64,000 nucleotides of DNA from Dastarcus helophoroides (lineage: Eukaryota; Arthropoda; Insecta; Coleoptera; Bothrideridae): the NCBI GenBank assembly GCA_028583605.1, contig CM053329.1:18185955-18249954 (forward strand). The letters are read 5' to 3'. Both the position numbers and the translations under genes were made by a program. Below the pieces are notes generated by a model. It was not told where the DNA came from, did no database searches, and was given only the letters and a program-made list of their open reading frames with translations. This document shows positions 24,092 through 35,792 of the stretch, piece by piece. Position 1 is the first letter of the stretch. Each line of letters starts with the position of its first letter.

Positions 24092-27000
24092 GATGGGGAA
24101 TGGAGACCACTTGGGAAGACTAAATAAAGTAATAGTACTTCAAAAATTTCACCCAGCATAATGAACATAACCGAAAAAAAATGGCTACAACAGTGGATGG
24201 TGAAGAACCCATTGAAGGGCTCATTGTAGAAAAGATTGTTTATCACCCCAAAGCTTGATGATCTTTCTTCTCCTGAGTTTGAAGACCTAAAGTAAGTCTA
24301 GATGTGGTAATATTGCTTCCAAAAACATCAGCGAACATGATGAACACAACTTAAAAATTTTGGCCACAACTGTAGATGGTGAATAACTCATTGGAGTGCT
24401 CATTGTAGAAAAGATCGTTCATCATTTGAGAACTCACTGATGTTTCTCACTTCTATTTGAAGAACATTGGATTTAGTAATATTGCATTAGAAATTTTGAT
24501 GGGAGCAACGTAAAATTGTTTGCTACGGTTGACGATAATAGGATGATTTACCACTGAAAACCTCGATCTTTGGTTTCTTCCATGTGGACAGCATTTGGAA
24601 GGAGAAGATATGGTAATATTGCTTCAGAATCTTTCAGCAAATACTCCAGTAGTAGTGCTGGAGCTTCAGTACAGTGTTTGCAATGGCTGGAAATAATGGG
24701 TTGAGTACTTATTGTAGAAAATATTCGTCAGCCGAAAGCGTAATAATCTTTCTTCTTCTTGATTGATGCGAAGACTAGATGAGGTAGTACTGCTTCAAAA
24801 ATTTTCAGCGAACATAATGACCACAACCGAAAAAGCCCGTGGATAGTGAAGAACTCATTGGAAGGCTCATTGTAGAAAAGATTGTTCATCACCTAAAAAT
24901 TTGATGAGTTTTCTTCTCCTGGATTTGGAGGCTTAAAGAAGTCTAGATATAGCAATATTATTTCAGAAAATTTCAGCAAGCATGATGAACATGACTTAAG
25001 AATTTTGACCACAACTGTAAATGGTGACGAACTCATTGGAGGGCCCATTGTGGAAGAGATGATTCATCATTTGAGAACTCGCTGACCTTTCTCTCTCCGA
25101 TTTGAAGAACTCTTGAAGAGCGTCGATTTGGAAATATTGCTTCCAAAATTTTTGGTAGGAATAACAAACCATGTTTCCTATATAGGACATAATGAGGAAC
25201 TTAGTGGAGCTCATTAAAGGAAAAATGATTCATCAGTCGATCTTTTATTCTATTTGAGCACTGATCGATATTGATAGATAGAGTATTGCTCCAGAATCTT
25301 CAAGCGACCATAATATTCACAAAAATGTTCGCAACTAGTGAAGATAATGAAGAACTCACTAAATTGCTCATTATGGAAAAGAAAGAAAATCACCACAAAT
25401 CTAAATGCTGGATTTTGTTAGACATTGGAATGGTCCAACGGTCTTGCTTCAGTATCATCAGTGATTAGTGATCACCATGACAAAGTGTGGCGGAGGAAAA
25501 ACTGAGTGTCTTCAAGCTAAAAGAACTTAGACCCTTTTGACAATTCGACACTGAAAGTTACTTATTTGGGGAATACTGCATTAAATGTAAAGATCACCAT
25601 GGAAACAATTTCGCTCTGACTGGAGATAGTGAAGAATTCATTGCATAGCCCGTTCTGGAAAAGATGATTTACCACTCAAAAACTCGATCTTTAAATATGA
25701 CGATCACTACGAACTAGCTCGCTAGGACTGGAGATAGTGAAGAATTTATTGCAGAGGCTGTTTTAGAAAAGACGATTTACAACGCAAAACCTCCATTTTT
25801 GGTTTCTTCGATTAAGAGAGCATTTGGAAGGTGAAGATGGGGCAATATTGCTTCAGAATTTTTCGGCAAACGCTCCAGTAGTATCAGTAAAGTGTTCGCT
25901 ATGGCTGGAAACAGTGGGTTGAATACTCATTTTAGAAAATATTATTCATCAGCTTAAAATTTAGTGACCTTCCTTCTTCTTGATTTGGAGACCACTTGGA
26001 GAGACTAGATGAGGTAGTACTGCTTCAGAAAGTTTCAGCGAGCTTGATGATCATAACTGAAAAAAAATTGGCTACAACTATAGTTGGTAATTGGAGTGCC
26101 CATTGCCACACCTTTGGCCACACCTTTGGATGGTTGGGAGCTCATTGGAGGGCTCATTATAGAAAAGATTGCTAATCACCCCAAAGCTTGATGACATTTT
26201 TTCTCCTGGATTTGGAGACTAAAAGGAAGTCTAGGAAATATTGTGCATCAACTTAATGGCTTATCTTCTTCTTGATTTGGAGACCACTTGGGAAGACTAA
26301 ATAAAGTGATAGTACTTCAAAAATTTCACCAAGCACAATGAACATAACCGAAAAAAAATGGCTACAACAGTGAATGGTGAAGAACCCATTGGAGGGCTCA
26401 TTGTAGAAAAGATTGTTTATCACCCAAAGCTTGATGACCTTTCTTCTCCTGAGTTTGAAGACCTAAAGTAAGTCTAGATGTGGTAATATTGCTTCCAAAA
26501 ATATCAGCGAACATGATGAACACAACTTAAAAATTTTGGTCACAACTGTAGATGGTGAATAACTCATTGGAGTGCTCATTGTAGAAAAAATCGTTCATCA
26601 TTTGAGAACTCCCTGATGTTTCTCTCTTCGATTTGAAGAACATTGGATTTAGTAATATTGCATTAGAAATTTTGATGGGTGCAACGTAAAATTCCTGGAT
26701 TTGGAGACCAAAAGGAAGTCTAGAAAATATTGTGCATCAACTTAATGACTTATCTTCTTCTTGATTTGGAGACCACTTGGGAAGACTAAATAAAGTGATA
26801 GTACTTCAGAAAGTTTCACCGAGCACAATGAACATAACCGAAAAAAATGGCTACAACAGTGGATGGTGAAGAACCCATTGGAGGGCTCATTGTAGAAAAT
26901 ATTGTTTATCACCCCAAAGCTTGATGACCTTTCTTCTCCTGAGTTTGAAGACCTAAGGTAAGTCTAGATGTGGTAATATTGCTTCCAAAAATATCAGCGA

Positions 27001-28250
27001 ACATGATGAACACAACTTAAAAATTTTGACCACAACTGTAGATGGTGAATAACTCATTGGAGTGCTCATTGTAGAAAAGATCGTTCATCATTTGAGAACT
27101 CCCTGATGTTTCTCTCTTCGATTTGAAGAACATTGGATTTAGTAATATTGCATTAGAAATTTTGATGGGTGCAACGTAAAATTGTTTGCTACGGTTGACG
27201 ATAATAAGATGATTTACCACTGAAAACCTCGATCTTTCGTTTCTTCCATGTGGACAGCATTTGGAAGGAGAAGATATGGTAATATTGCTTCAGAATCTTT
27301 CAGCAAATACTCCAGTAGTAGTGCTGGAGCTTCAATACAGTATTTGCAATGGCTGGAAATAATGGGTTGAGTACTCATTTTAGAAAATATTCGTCAGCCT
27401 AAAGCGTAATAATCTTTCTTCTTCTTGATTGATGCGAAGACTAGATGAGGTAGTACTGCTTCAAAGATTTTCAGCGAATATAATGACCACAACCGAAAAA
27501 GCCCGTGGATAGTGAAGAACTCATTGGAGGGCTCATTGTAGAAAAGATTGTTCATCACCTAAAAATTTGATGAGTTTTTTTCTCCTGGATTTCGAGACTT
27601 AAAGAAGTCTAGATATAGCAATATTATTTCAGAAAATTTCAGCAAGCATGATGAACATGACTTAATATTGTTGACCACAACTGTAGATGGTGACGAACTC
27701 ATTGGAGGGCCCATTGTGGAAGAGATGGTTTATCATTTGAGAACTCGCTGACCTTTCTCTCTCCGATTTGAAGAACATTTGAAGAGCGTTGATTTGGAAA
27801 TATTGCTTCAAAAATTTTCGGTAGGAATAACAAACCATGTTTGCTACGGTGGGAGATAATGAGGAACTTAGTGGAGCTCATTGTAAGAAAAATGATTCAT
27901 CAGTCGATTTTTCATTCGATTTGAGTACTGATAGGTATTGATGGAAAGAGTATTGCCCCAGAATCTTTCAGCGACCATAATATGCTGAAAAATGTTCGCA
28001 ACGACCGAAGATAATGAACTCATTTAATTGCTCATTATGGAAAAGAAAGTAAATCATCACAAATCTAGATGTTGGATTCTGGAAGAGATTGGGGAAGGTC
28101 AATGGTATGACTTCAATATCATCCATGATCAGTGATTATCATGAAAAAATGTGGCTGAAGGAAAAACTGTTTGATGAGTGTCATCAAGATAAAAGAGAAC
28201 AATTCGACACCGAAAGCTGATTATTTGGGGAGTACTGGATTAAACAAATA
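24092..28250. repeat. Satellite C, distal mixed part with ~489-bp duplication
   Basis: The phrase GAGACCACTTGGGAAGACTA occurs at about 26280 and 26769, 489 bp apart, and the flanking monomers also repeat. A junction near 26694 joins GCAACGTAAAATT to CCTGGATTTGGAG, where other copies continue GTTTGCTACGG; this is the breakpoint of that duplication. The array ends near 28250, after GGAGTACTGGATTAAAC. Confidence 0.82.
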
Positions 28251-29390
28251 AGCTCGGGAGCGTTGCTCTGAACCACAAAAAGATGCCGCTTTATTTAAAC
28301 TTTCACACAAGAACCGAACGTAATAAATCGTGAATTCTTATTTTAATAAAACCGATCGTCAATGCGGTAATACCTTCCTACATAATCTGTTTATTTGGTC
28401 GATCTTTTTTGAAAGTCCTGCCGGTCGTGCATCGTCTTAAACAGTCCCGTAACATATGGCGGTCGTAAACATGTTACGATGATTTACGTTCCACTTAATG
28501 CCTTGTCTTGGATGCCAATAATTTAGCTGCCTTTTTTTTTCTAAATTAATACGCAAGCACACGATTTTAATAAAGTGTGCATAAAACCTGATTAAATCAT
28601 CCCGCGGGGATTTTACGAGCCTGCTTTGATTTCGCCATCCCTTTTTTTGCTTTGTTGCACCAACCAGGATTATAATTGCGATTTATGCTTTTTGTCTGTG
28701 CAATAAAATGGCGGAGTTCAGTGAGGCATTTCGGGCACGTCTAACTCATATTATCTTATTGTCATGTGACTATGTTTGCGTGGAAAATCTTTCACGTTTA
28801 ATTCATTTTATGTGAAAAGTAAATTAAATTTACCGCATTAACAATTTAAATGTTTAATAATGTGATACAATTAAATTGTAGTTTATTTGCTCGAGCCACA
28901 GTTATTCTTATTATTCATTTGACAGTTATGGAAATGTTATTGCAGTTTGTTTTGAGTTATCGCCTGCAAACTGCTCGAATGATTAAATATGTAAATTTCA
29001 AAGCGAATTGTTACTATCCGGTCGCACGACAAATTAATTCGATGGCATGAGTGAGCAAATAGGTAAATATTTAGTTGTAGATCTTTGTCAGTGCAACTTC
29101 AACGCTTTTTGATTATAAATAAAATTAATGGATCAAAAATCACAGCTGATTTATTCCAGCTGGAACGTTTAACTGCTGGAAACCTATTCCGGTCCGTAAA
29201 CAGTTTGAATTTGCCAGCTTCGTTGTTTGCTCTGTTAAAATTTGCTGGTTGGGTGACTATGAATGTGCTAGGAGGTCGCCAAATTTGCATTTTGCACAGT
29301 TTATTATCTATCACATCGTAAGTGGTGGGTGTATGCACCATTTCAGAGGACAATGTATTCTGCATTAGCAACTTTACTGTAGTAATACAC
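28250..29390. other. Single-copy island, no gene recognised
   Basis: The sequence changes sharply from satellite C to mixed-composition DNA at about 28250. Short overlapping frames on both strands (28850-29050, 29085-29321, 29099-29371) have no recognisable motifs. No RNA gene is seen. Confidence 0.55.
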
Positions 29391-29417
29391 AGAAATTTGG
29401 TCTTGGGGATCCCCCCG

Positions 29418-29519
29418 TTGATGAAAATGACAAACGGGGAAGTCCTTCAAAGAATAGAAAGAAAGCGAGCACCATTAAACATAAAGAAGCTTAGAAAAGC
29501 GCTAAGCTTAGACAACTGA
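29418..29519 (+). pseudogene. Possible non-LTR retrotransposon reverse transcriptase C-terminal fragment
   Basis: The plus-strand frame ending at the stop at 29517-29519 contains NGEVLQRIERKR followed by APLNIKKLRKAL. This order resembles the segment after the fingers and palm of many insect non-LTR reverse transcriptases, where a phrase like NEEVLRRI is followed by EKR, a leucine-rich stretch and an RK pair just before a GH motif. The frame stops before any GH motif and nothing upstream in the frame resembles a polymerase core, so at most this is a short dead fragment. The similarity is from memory of the family pattern and covers about 25 residues, so chance is possible. Confidence 0.35.
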
Positions 29520-29830
29520 CATAAAAACTATGAATTATTCCTTCATGGTGTAAGCTAGGGACCTTCGAAGGGGGACGGAGGTACGAAAACTGTCACCAAA
29601 TTTTACCTGTTGGGTTCATGAGGTGATTTTGGTGCTTTCTTATCTTCATAGAATTAAACTGTGTAAGTGAACATTAAAACTAGGAAATATCCATGGGCGT
29701 GAGCATAATTTCCTTCAAGGATGGTCAAAAATCATTTTGAAAAGTTCATGGGCAAAAATAGAAAACCTTCCAATTAAGTAATGTATATTTTCACTTAAAA
29801 ACGACACAAACTGTGGAGATCGAATTTCCA
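29520..29830. other. Spacer leading into A-rich satellite
   Basis: Mixed sequence includes CCTTCGAAGGGGGACGG near 29562. No repeat or gene is recognised. Confidence 0.45.
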
Positions 29831-32800
29831 GACTAAAATGGAAATTTCGAAAAGGAGCCGAACTTAAAAAGAGTTTTCCGTAAACTTCAAAAAATGTAGA
29901 AATTTCAAAAAAGTCGAAATTATTAAAAAAGTCTAAATTTAAAAAAAGTCGAAATTTAAAAAAGGCGAAATTTAAAAAAGGCGAAATTTCAAAAAAGTCG
30001 AATTTTCAAAAAAGTCGAAATTTCAAAAAAGTCGAAATTCCAAATAAGTCGAAATTTCAAAAAAAGGCGAGGTTTTCAAATGTCGATTTTTGTAAAAAAA
30101 GTGGCGACTTCCAGAACAAGTTGAATTTGAATAAAAAAAAATTGCCACTTTTAAAATTATTTCTCTCAGAATATTGCTTTCTGTTAAAATTTGGAACCAA
30201 TTTGGGAAAATTAACGAATCTTGTTAAAAAGTCGAAATATCCAGAAAAAATTCAATTTTAAATGGAAATGTCTAGAAACAGAGAATATCAAATTTTGAGA
30301 TAAAAGTCGAAATTTGGAGAATAACATAAATTTGGAACAAGTTGAAATTACCAGGGATCAAATTTAAAAAATAAATTCAGTGAAAACAGGTAATTAAAAT
30401 ACCGACTTCAAAAAAAATCACGAATTTTGAAAAATACGTGGCAAATTCGAAAAAAAAGATCACATTTTCGAGAAAATATTCCAAATTTTCAAGAGAAAGT
30501 CCGATCTTGACAGGAAAAATAGAATTGTGAGAATAAACTAGTAATTTCAAAAAAGACGAATTTTGGGAAAAGAAAATTTAAATAAGTCGGAATTTTCAGT
30601 AAATCATATTAAAAATAAAACATTAACCGTTCTCAAAAGCTCGAAAGGTGTCCAAATTTGGAAAAAAGTCAACATTTTTAAAGGTCTTATCATCTGAAAA
30701 GACGAAATTTTCAGAAAAAGTCGAATTTTGAGAAAGACAATCGCAGTTTCCAAACGATTTTTGAAACAAAAGTTTAAAAAATAGAGTTTTGAAAATAATA
30801 TCGACATTTCGACAAACAGAAATTTGGAAGAAAGGGCGAATTTTAGAAAAAACACTATTTAAAGAGAAACTAATTTTAATTATCTTAAAAAATCAAAATC
30901 TCTAGAAGTATTAAATATCCTGTATTGAGATAAAAACCAAATCTCATGAAAAAGGTAAGAAGGATTCAGTTAAAATTTCTGAAAGATTGAAATTTTCAGA
31001 AAAAAGCTAAGTGTTCAGAATAATAACGAAATTTCGAAAAAAAGCGAAATTTCCAAAAAGTCCCGAAATGGACAAACAATTCGAGATCAAATTTAAAAAA
31101 AAAGTGGAAATTTTGACAAAATAATCTCAACTTTAACAATAAGAAAAAATTAGGAGAAAATGTTCGAAGGTTTACGAAATAGATCAAACTTTTGGGAAAA
31201 AGCAATCTAAATTTTCAGAAAAAACTAAGTGTTAAGAAAATATCGAAATTTCGAAAAAGTTTCGAAATGGACAACAATTCGAAATTAAATTTGATGAAAA
31301 AAGTGGAAATTTTGAAACAAATACTCTCAAATTTGAGAAAAAAGAGAAATTACGAGAAAATGTTCGAAACTTTACGAAATAGATCTAACTTTTACGAAAA
31401 AAGCGATCTAAATTTTCAGAAAAAGCTAAGTGTTCAGAAAAAATATCGAAATTTTGAAAAAAAGCGAAATGTCGAAAAAACTTCGAAATATGCAAACATC
31501 TCGAAGTTAAATTTTAAGAAAAAATAGTGAAAATTTTGAAAAAAATAATCTCACTTTTAAGAAAAAGAGAAATATTCTAAACCCTACCAAAAAGATCCAA
31601 CTTTTGAAAAAAGACGTCTAAAATTCGAAATTTCCAAGAACGAGTCTGATTTTATCGGAATTTAGGAAAAAAGGAAGCTTTAAGAAAAAAATTTGAAATT
31701 TTAAGAAAAAATGGAAATATTGAAAAAAAAATCTCAAATTTGAGAAAAAACAAATCAAATTTTAAGAAAAAAAAAAGTGGAAATTTAAAAAAAAAATCTC
31801 AAATTTGAGAGAAAAAAGAAATTACGAGAAAATGTTCGAAACTTTACGAAATAGATCTAACTTTTGGAAAAAAAATTTCAGAAAAAGCTAAGTGTTCAGA
31901 AAAATATCGAAATTTTCTAAAAAAAGACGAAACTTCGAAAAAACTTCGAAATTTGCAAACTCGAAGTCAAATTTAAAAAAAAAGTGCAAATTTTGAAAAA
32001 AATTATCTCAACTATGAGGAAAAGAAGAAATTAAGAGAAAATGTTTAAAATTTTACGAAATAGATCTAACTTTTGAAAAAAAGCGATCTAAATTTTTAAA
32101 AAAAGCTAAGTGTTCAGAAAAATATCGAAATTTTCCAAAAAAAAAGCGAAATTTCGAAAAACCTTCGAAATTTGCAAACAACTCGAAGTCAAATTTTGAG
32201 AAAAAAAGTGGAAATTTAAAAAAAATTATCTCAACTTTGAGAAAAAGAGAAATATTCGAAATCTCACCAAAAAGATCCAACTTTTGAGAAAAGACGTCTA
32301 ATCTTAGTAAAAATTCGAAATTTCCAAGAACGATTCTAATTTTATCAAAATTTAGAAAAAAAGCAAATTGAAAAATAAAAATTTAAATTTTAAGAAAAAA
32401 AGTAAAAATTTTGAAAAAGTAATCTCAAATTTGAGAAAGTATTGGAAACTTTACGAAATAGATCTAAATTTTGGGAAAGAGCCATCTAAATTTTCAGAAA
32501 AAGCTAAGTGTTCAAAAAATATCGAAATTTTCGAAAAAAAAGCGAAATTTCGATAAAACTACAAAATGTGCAAACAACTCGGAGTCAAATTGCAAGAAAA
32601 AAAGTGGAAATTTGGAAAAAATAATCTCAACTTTGAGAAAAAGAGAAATATTCGAAACCTTACCGAAAAGATCCAACTTTTGAGAAAAGACGTCTAATCT
32701 TAGTGAAAATTTAAAATTTCCAAGAACGACTCTGATTTTATCGAAATTTAGGGAAAAAGGAAATTTTAAGAAAAAATTAAAATTTTAAGAACAAATTGAA

Positions 32801-34680
32801 ATTTTACGAAAAAAGTGGAGATTTAAAAAAAAATACTCTCAAATTTGAGAAAAAAAAAGAAATTACGAAAAAATGTTCGAAACTTTCCGTAACAGATCTA
32901 ACTTTTGGGAAAAAGCGATCTAAATTTTCAGAAAAAAGCTAAGTGTTCAGCAAAATACCGAAATTTTCGAAAAAAAGCAAAATTTCGAAAAAACTTCGAA
33001 ATGTGCAAACAATTCAAAGTCAAATTTTAAGAAAAAAAGTGGAATTTTAAAAAAAAATAATCTCTTCTAATCTTTTGAGGAAAAGAAAAATGTTTGAAAC
33101 TTCACCAAAAAGATCCAACTTTTGAGAAAAGACGTCTAATCTGAAAATTCGAAATTTCCAAGAACGAGTCTGATTTTATCGAAATTTAAAAAAAAAGGAA
33201 ATTTTAAGAAACAAAAAATGAAATTTTAAGAAAAAAAGTGGAAATGTTGAAAAAAAAGTGAAAATTTTGAAAAAAATAATCTCAAATTTGAGAAAAAAAA
33301 AGAAATTACGAGAAAATGTTCAAAACTTCACGAAATAGATCTAACTTTTGGGAAAAAGGGGATTTAAATTTTCAGGAAAAGCTAAGTGTTCAGAAAAATT
33401 TCGAAATTTTTGAAAACAAAACCGAAATTTTGAAAAACTTCGAAATGTGCAAAGAATTCGCAGTCAAATTTAAAAAAAACGTGGACATTTTGAAAAAATA
33501 ATCTTAACTTTAAGGAAAAGAAGGAATTAGGAGAAAATGTTCGAAACTTCACGAAATAGATCTAATTTTTCAGAAAAAGCGATCTAAATTTTCAAAAAAA
33601 GCTAATTGTTCAGAAAAATATCCAAATTTCCAAAAAGAAACGAAATTTCGAAGAAGCTTCGAAATGGACTAACAATTCGAAATCAAATTTTAAGAAAAAA
33701 AAAGTGGAAATTGTGAAAAAATAATCTCAACTTAGAGAAAAGAAGAAATTAGGAGAAAATGTCCGAAACTTTACGAAATAGATCCAGCTTTTGGAAAAAA
33801 AGAGATCTAAATTTTCACAAAAAGTTAAGTGTTCAAAAAAATATCAAAATTTTGAAAAACTTCGAAATATAACAATTCGAAATCAAATTTTATGAAGAAA
33901 AAAGTGGAAATTTTGAAAAAATAATCTCAAATTTGAGAAAAATAAAAGAAATGACGAGAAAATGTTCAAAACTTTTCGAAATAAATCTAACTTTTGGGAA
34001 AAATCGATCTAAATTTTCAGAAAAAGCTAAGTGTTCAGAAAAATGTCGAAATTTTCGAAAAAAAAGGCGAAATTTCGAAAAAACTTCGAAATATGCAAAC
34101 AATTCGATATCAAATTTTAAGGAAGAAAAGTGGAAATTTTGAAAAAAACAATCTTAACTTTGAGATAAAGAGAAATGTTCGAAACTTTACCAAAAAGATC
34201 CAATTTTTGAGAAGAAAAAAATTAAAATTTCAAGAATAAAGTGGAAATTTTGAAAAAAAAAACCATCTCAGCTTTGAGAAAAAGGAGAAATTACGAGAAA
34301 ATGTTTGAAAATTCACGAAATAGAACTAACTTTTGGGAAAAAGCGATCTAAGTCTTCACAAAAAGCTAAGTATCCACAAAAGAATATCGAAATTTTGAAA
34401 AAAAGCGAAATTTCGAAAAAACTTTGAAATAGACACATAATTCGAAATTAAATTTTAAGAAAAAAAAAGTGAAAATTTTGAAAAGAATAATCTAAACTTT
34501 GAGAAGAAGAAGAAATTACGAAAACATGTTGGAAACTTTACCAAAAACATTCAACTTTTAAGAAAAATCGTCTAATCTTAGTGAAAATTCGAAATTTCCT
34601 AAAAAGAGTCTTATTTCATCGAAATTTAGGAAAAATGCAAATTTCAAGTAAAAGAATCGAAATGTTAAGACAAAATCGAA
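29830..34680. repeat. Satellite D+: A-rich array with 16-17-bp core and ~218/440-bp blocks
   Basis: At 29940-30060 the core AAAAAAGTCGAAATTTC repeats every 16-17 bp (C of the CG at 29950, 29966, 29982, 29999, 30016, 30033 and 30050). From about 31000 a longer block takes over. Its landmark AGCTAAGTGTTCAG or a variant occurs near 31006, 31223, 31424, 31886, 32104, 32502, 32937, 33380, 33600, 33823, 34025 and 34364. Spacings cluster near 200-220 and 400-460 bp. Other landmarks are TTACGAAATAGATCTAAC and AAAGATCCAACTTTTGAG. Lysine-, asparagine- and phenylalanine-rich frames such as 31192-31527 are translations of this repeat. Confidence 0.85.
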
Positions 34681-35525
34681 ATTTCTGGGTGAATTTTCTC
34701 TTGACAGTTCGACTCAGAGGAAGATAGGCGCAATATCTTGCCTCAATGTGACGTCAAAAATATTCAGTATTGTGATACACGTCAAAATTTTAACACTGAA
34801 GTTGAGACTTCCAGAAATGTAAATTAAAAAAAGTTGAAATTTACGAAGAAAATTTTTTCGTATTTTTTATCCTTTTCCAAAATTTTAAATTTCCAAAAAA
34901 TATACTTTTTATCAAAAGATTGACCAAATTTCGAAGAAAGGGCAAATTTTAATAAACAAACTGAAGGTTTCAGAATTAAAAAAGGTCGAAATTCTTAGGA
35001 AAATTGAATTTTGAAAAACGGCGAAATTTTAGCTAAAAAAAAAACGATGAACTTTTAAATAGATATTCTAAATTTTGACAAAGTCATGTTTGGTAAAAGA
35101 AGACTTCAAATTTTATGAATAAAAAGAAATTTCAAAAAAAAGACAAATTTTGTAAAATAAAATACAAAATTTCGGAAAAAAGTAATTTTTGAAAAAATAT
35201 TTTAAGGAAAAGATGAATTTTAAAGAAGAAATGAAAACTTTTCGAATGCTTCCACCAGTTGAACACATAAATTTTCGGTTTGCTGCATAAACCAGAGGAG
35301 GAGGGGGGCAAGTGCCCTTTTCTAACTACGTCTATGGAAATAACAGTGATATTTTTCAATTTCAAAATAATTTTATTAAAAAAATTAAAATTTCACAATT
35401 TGTAAATTAAAATTGTAAACATTGGTCTGGTTTGCAGCGAGATTCGAGTTAGCATGTTGGTAACGAGAATTAGCCTGATGGTGACGAAAACCATAATTTT
35501 CACCCCAATGCACCACGTTTTCAAT
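34680..35525. other. Diverged edge of satellite D+
   Basis: After a short unique piece (near 34690-34790, with GACAGTTCGACTCAGAGG) the sequence returns to degenerate A-rich repeats. It includes one more unique phrase around 35240-35340 (CCAGAGGAGGAGGGGGGCAA). No gene is recognised. Confidence 0.5.
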
Positions 35526-35538
35526 AACAACAGATAAA
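35526..35538 (+). repeat. Target-site duplication, left copy
   Basis: AACAACAGATAAA directly precedes the element head and is repeated exactly at 35793-35805. Confidence 0.88.
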
Positions 35539-35599
35539 AATTGAAACACAGAACTTGTCCCCTGAAACCAAGAAAAATCAAAAAACACAACAAAGGTTG

Positions 35600-35640
35600 C
35601 TCTAACGCGTTTCGACAGCCAAGCTGTCATCTTCAGAGAG
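35600..35640 (-). ncRNA. Hammerhead-ribozyme-like motif, left arm (minus strand)
   Basis: On the minus strand the order is stem I CTCT, box CTGAAGA, one extra T, hairpin GACAGC-TTG-GCTGTC (6 perfect pairs), box GAAA overlapping ACGCGT, T, and AGAG closing stem I. CTGANGA and GAAA flanking a hairpin match the conserved hammerhead core. ACGCGT is self-complementary, which would suit a dimeric stem III. Deviations are the extra T before stem II, and T rather than C at the position preceding the expected cleavage. Confidence 0.5.
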
Positions 35641-35656
35641 AAACTGAACTGAACTT

Positions 35657-35697
35657 CTCTCTGAAGATGTCAGCTTGGCTGTCGAAACGCGTTAGAG
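35657..35697 (+). ncRNA. Hammerhead-ribozyme-like motif, right arm (plus strand)
   Basis: CTCT 35657-35660, CTGAAGA 35661-35667, GAAA 35684-35687, ACGCGT 35687-35692 and AGAG 35694-35697. The hairpin is GTCAGC with GCTGTC and so has one T-T mismatch compared with the left arm. Confidence 0.47.
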
Positions 35698-35792
35698 CAA
35701 CCTTTGTTGTGTTTTTTGATTTTTCTTGGTTTCAGGGGACAAGTTCTGTGTTTCAATTTTTGAAGATAACCAAGGACCAGTCCGTTGCATCA

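Larger units (their letters stand above)
22260..24092. repeat. Satellite C sub-array 2 of 498/535-bp units
   Basis: The same units as in sub-array 1 recur near 22327, 22859, 23357 and 23894, spaced about 532, 498 and 537 bp. Units with and without the inverted duplication alternate. The sub-array stops abruptly at about 24092: GAAAGGCTGATGGGGA is joined to TGGAGACCACTTGGG, a junction not seen elsewhere in the array. Confidence 0.88.
11080..28250. repeat. Satellite C: 17-kb higher-order array of diverged ~150-175-bp monomers
   Basis: A basic monomer recurs throughout with landmarks TTGCTTCAGAA, TTTCAGCGA, GGTGAAGAACTCATTGG, CTCATTGTAGAAAAGAT and TTCATCA. About seven diverged monomer types follow one another. 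Examples are the type with GAACTCGCTGACCTTTCTC, the type with CCATGTTTGCTACGGTGGG, the type with GTTCGCAACAAGTGAAG and the type with GTTCGCTAGGACTGGAGG. Equivalent points such as the ends of the homologous minus-strand frames (12377, 13505; 19799, 21094, 22222) lie about 1128 or 1295 bp apart, which gives a higher-order unit of about 1.13 kb. Longer segments are also duplicated. There is no gene: the frames are short, are not continued from monomer to monomer and match no family I know. Confidence 0.9.
35539..35792 (+). mobile_element. Fold-back mobile element, complete copy (254 bp)
   Basis: The element reads: head AATTGAAACACAG, then TTGTCCCCTGAAACC, then an AT-rich linker, then a left arm. 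A short loop (about 35641-35656) separates this from a right arm that is its near-perfect reverse complement. The right half ends GGTTTCAGGGGACAAG, TTCAATTTTT and an asymmetric tail GATAACCAAGGACCAGTCCG that the head lacks. Perfect 13-bp duplications flank it. Each arm holds one hammerhead-like motif, so transcripts of either strand would carry one. The small size, variable-sequence target duplication and lack of coding suggest a non-autonomous element moved by another element's enzymes. A Penelope-like or retrozyme origin is an inference from the ribozyme-like arms and duplication size. Confidence 0.85.

Noticed and set aside
11080..28250. Satellite C as a decayed gene for a repeat protein, because several monomers have open frames with similar words (for example NGEELIG and VEEMVHHL).
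   Set aside because: Following the frames across monomer borders, equivalent DNA such as AATATTGCTTCAG is read in different frames in different monomers, and stops recur. The resemblance follows from DNA homology alone.
31192..31527. Lysine-rich 111-codon frame as a coiled-coil or nuclear protein.
   Set aside because: It is a translation of the A-rich satellite D+. Similar frames occur at each block with different starts and stops.
35600..35697. The arms as a tRNA-derived SINE with A and B boxes.
   Set aside because: GCGTTTCGATAGCC resembles a B box only loosely, there is no matching A box at the right distance, and no tRNA fold.
35539..35792. The fold-back element as a classical DNA-transposon miniature (MITE).
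   Set aside because: Target duplications are longer than most such families and vary in length, and the two ends are not symmetric because of the extra tail. A retro-type mechanism fits better, though this is not proven.
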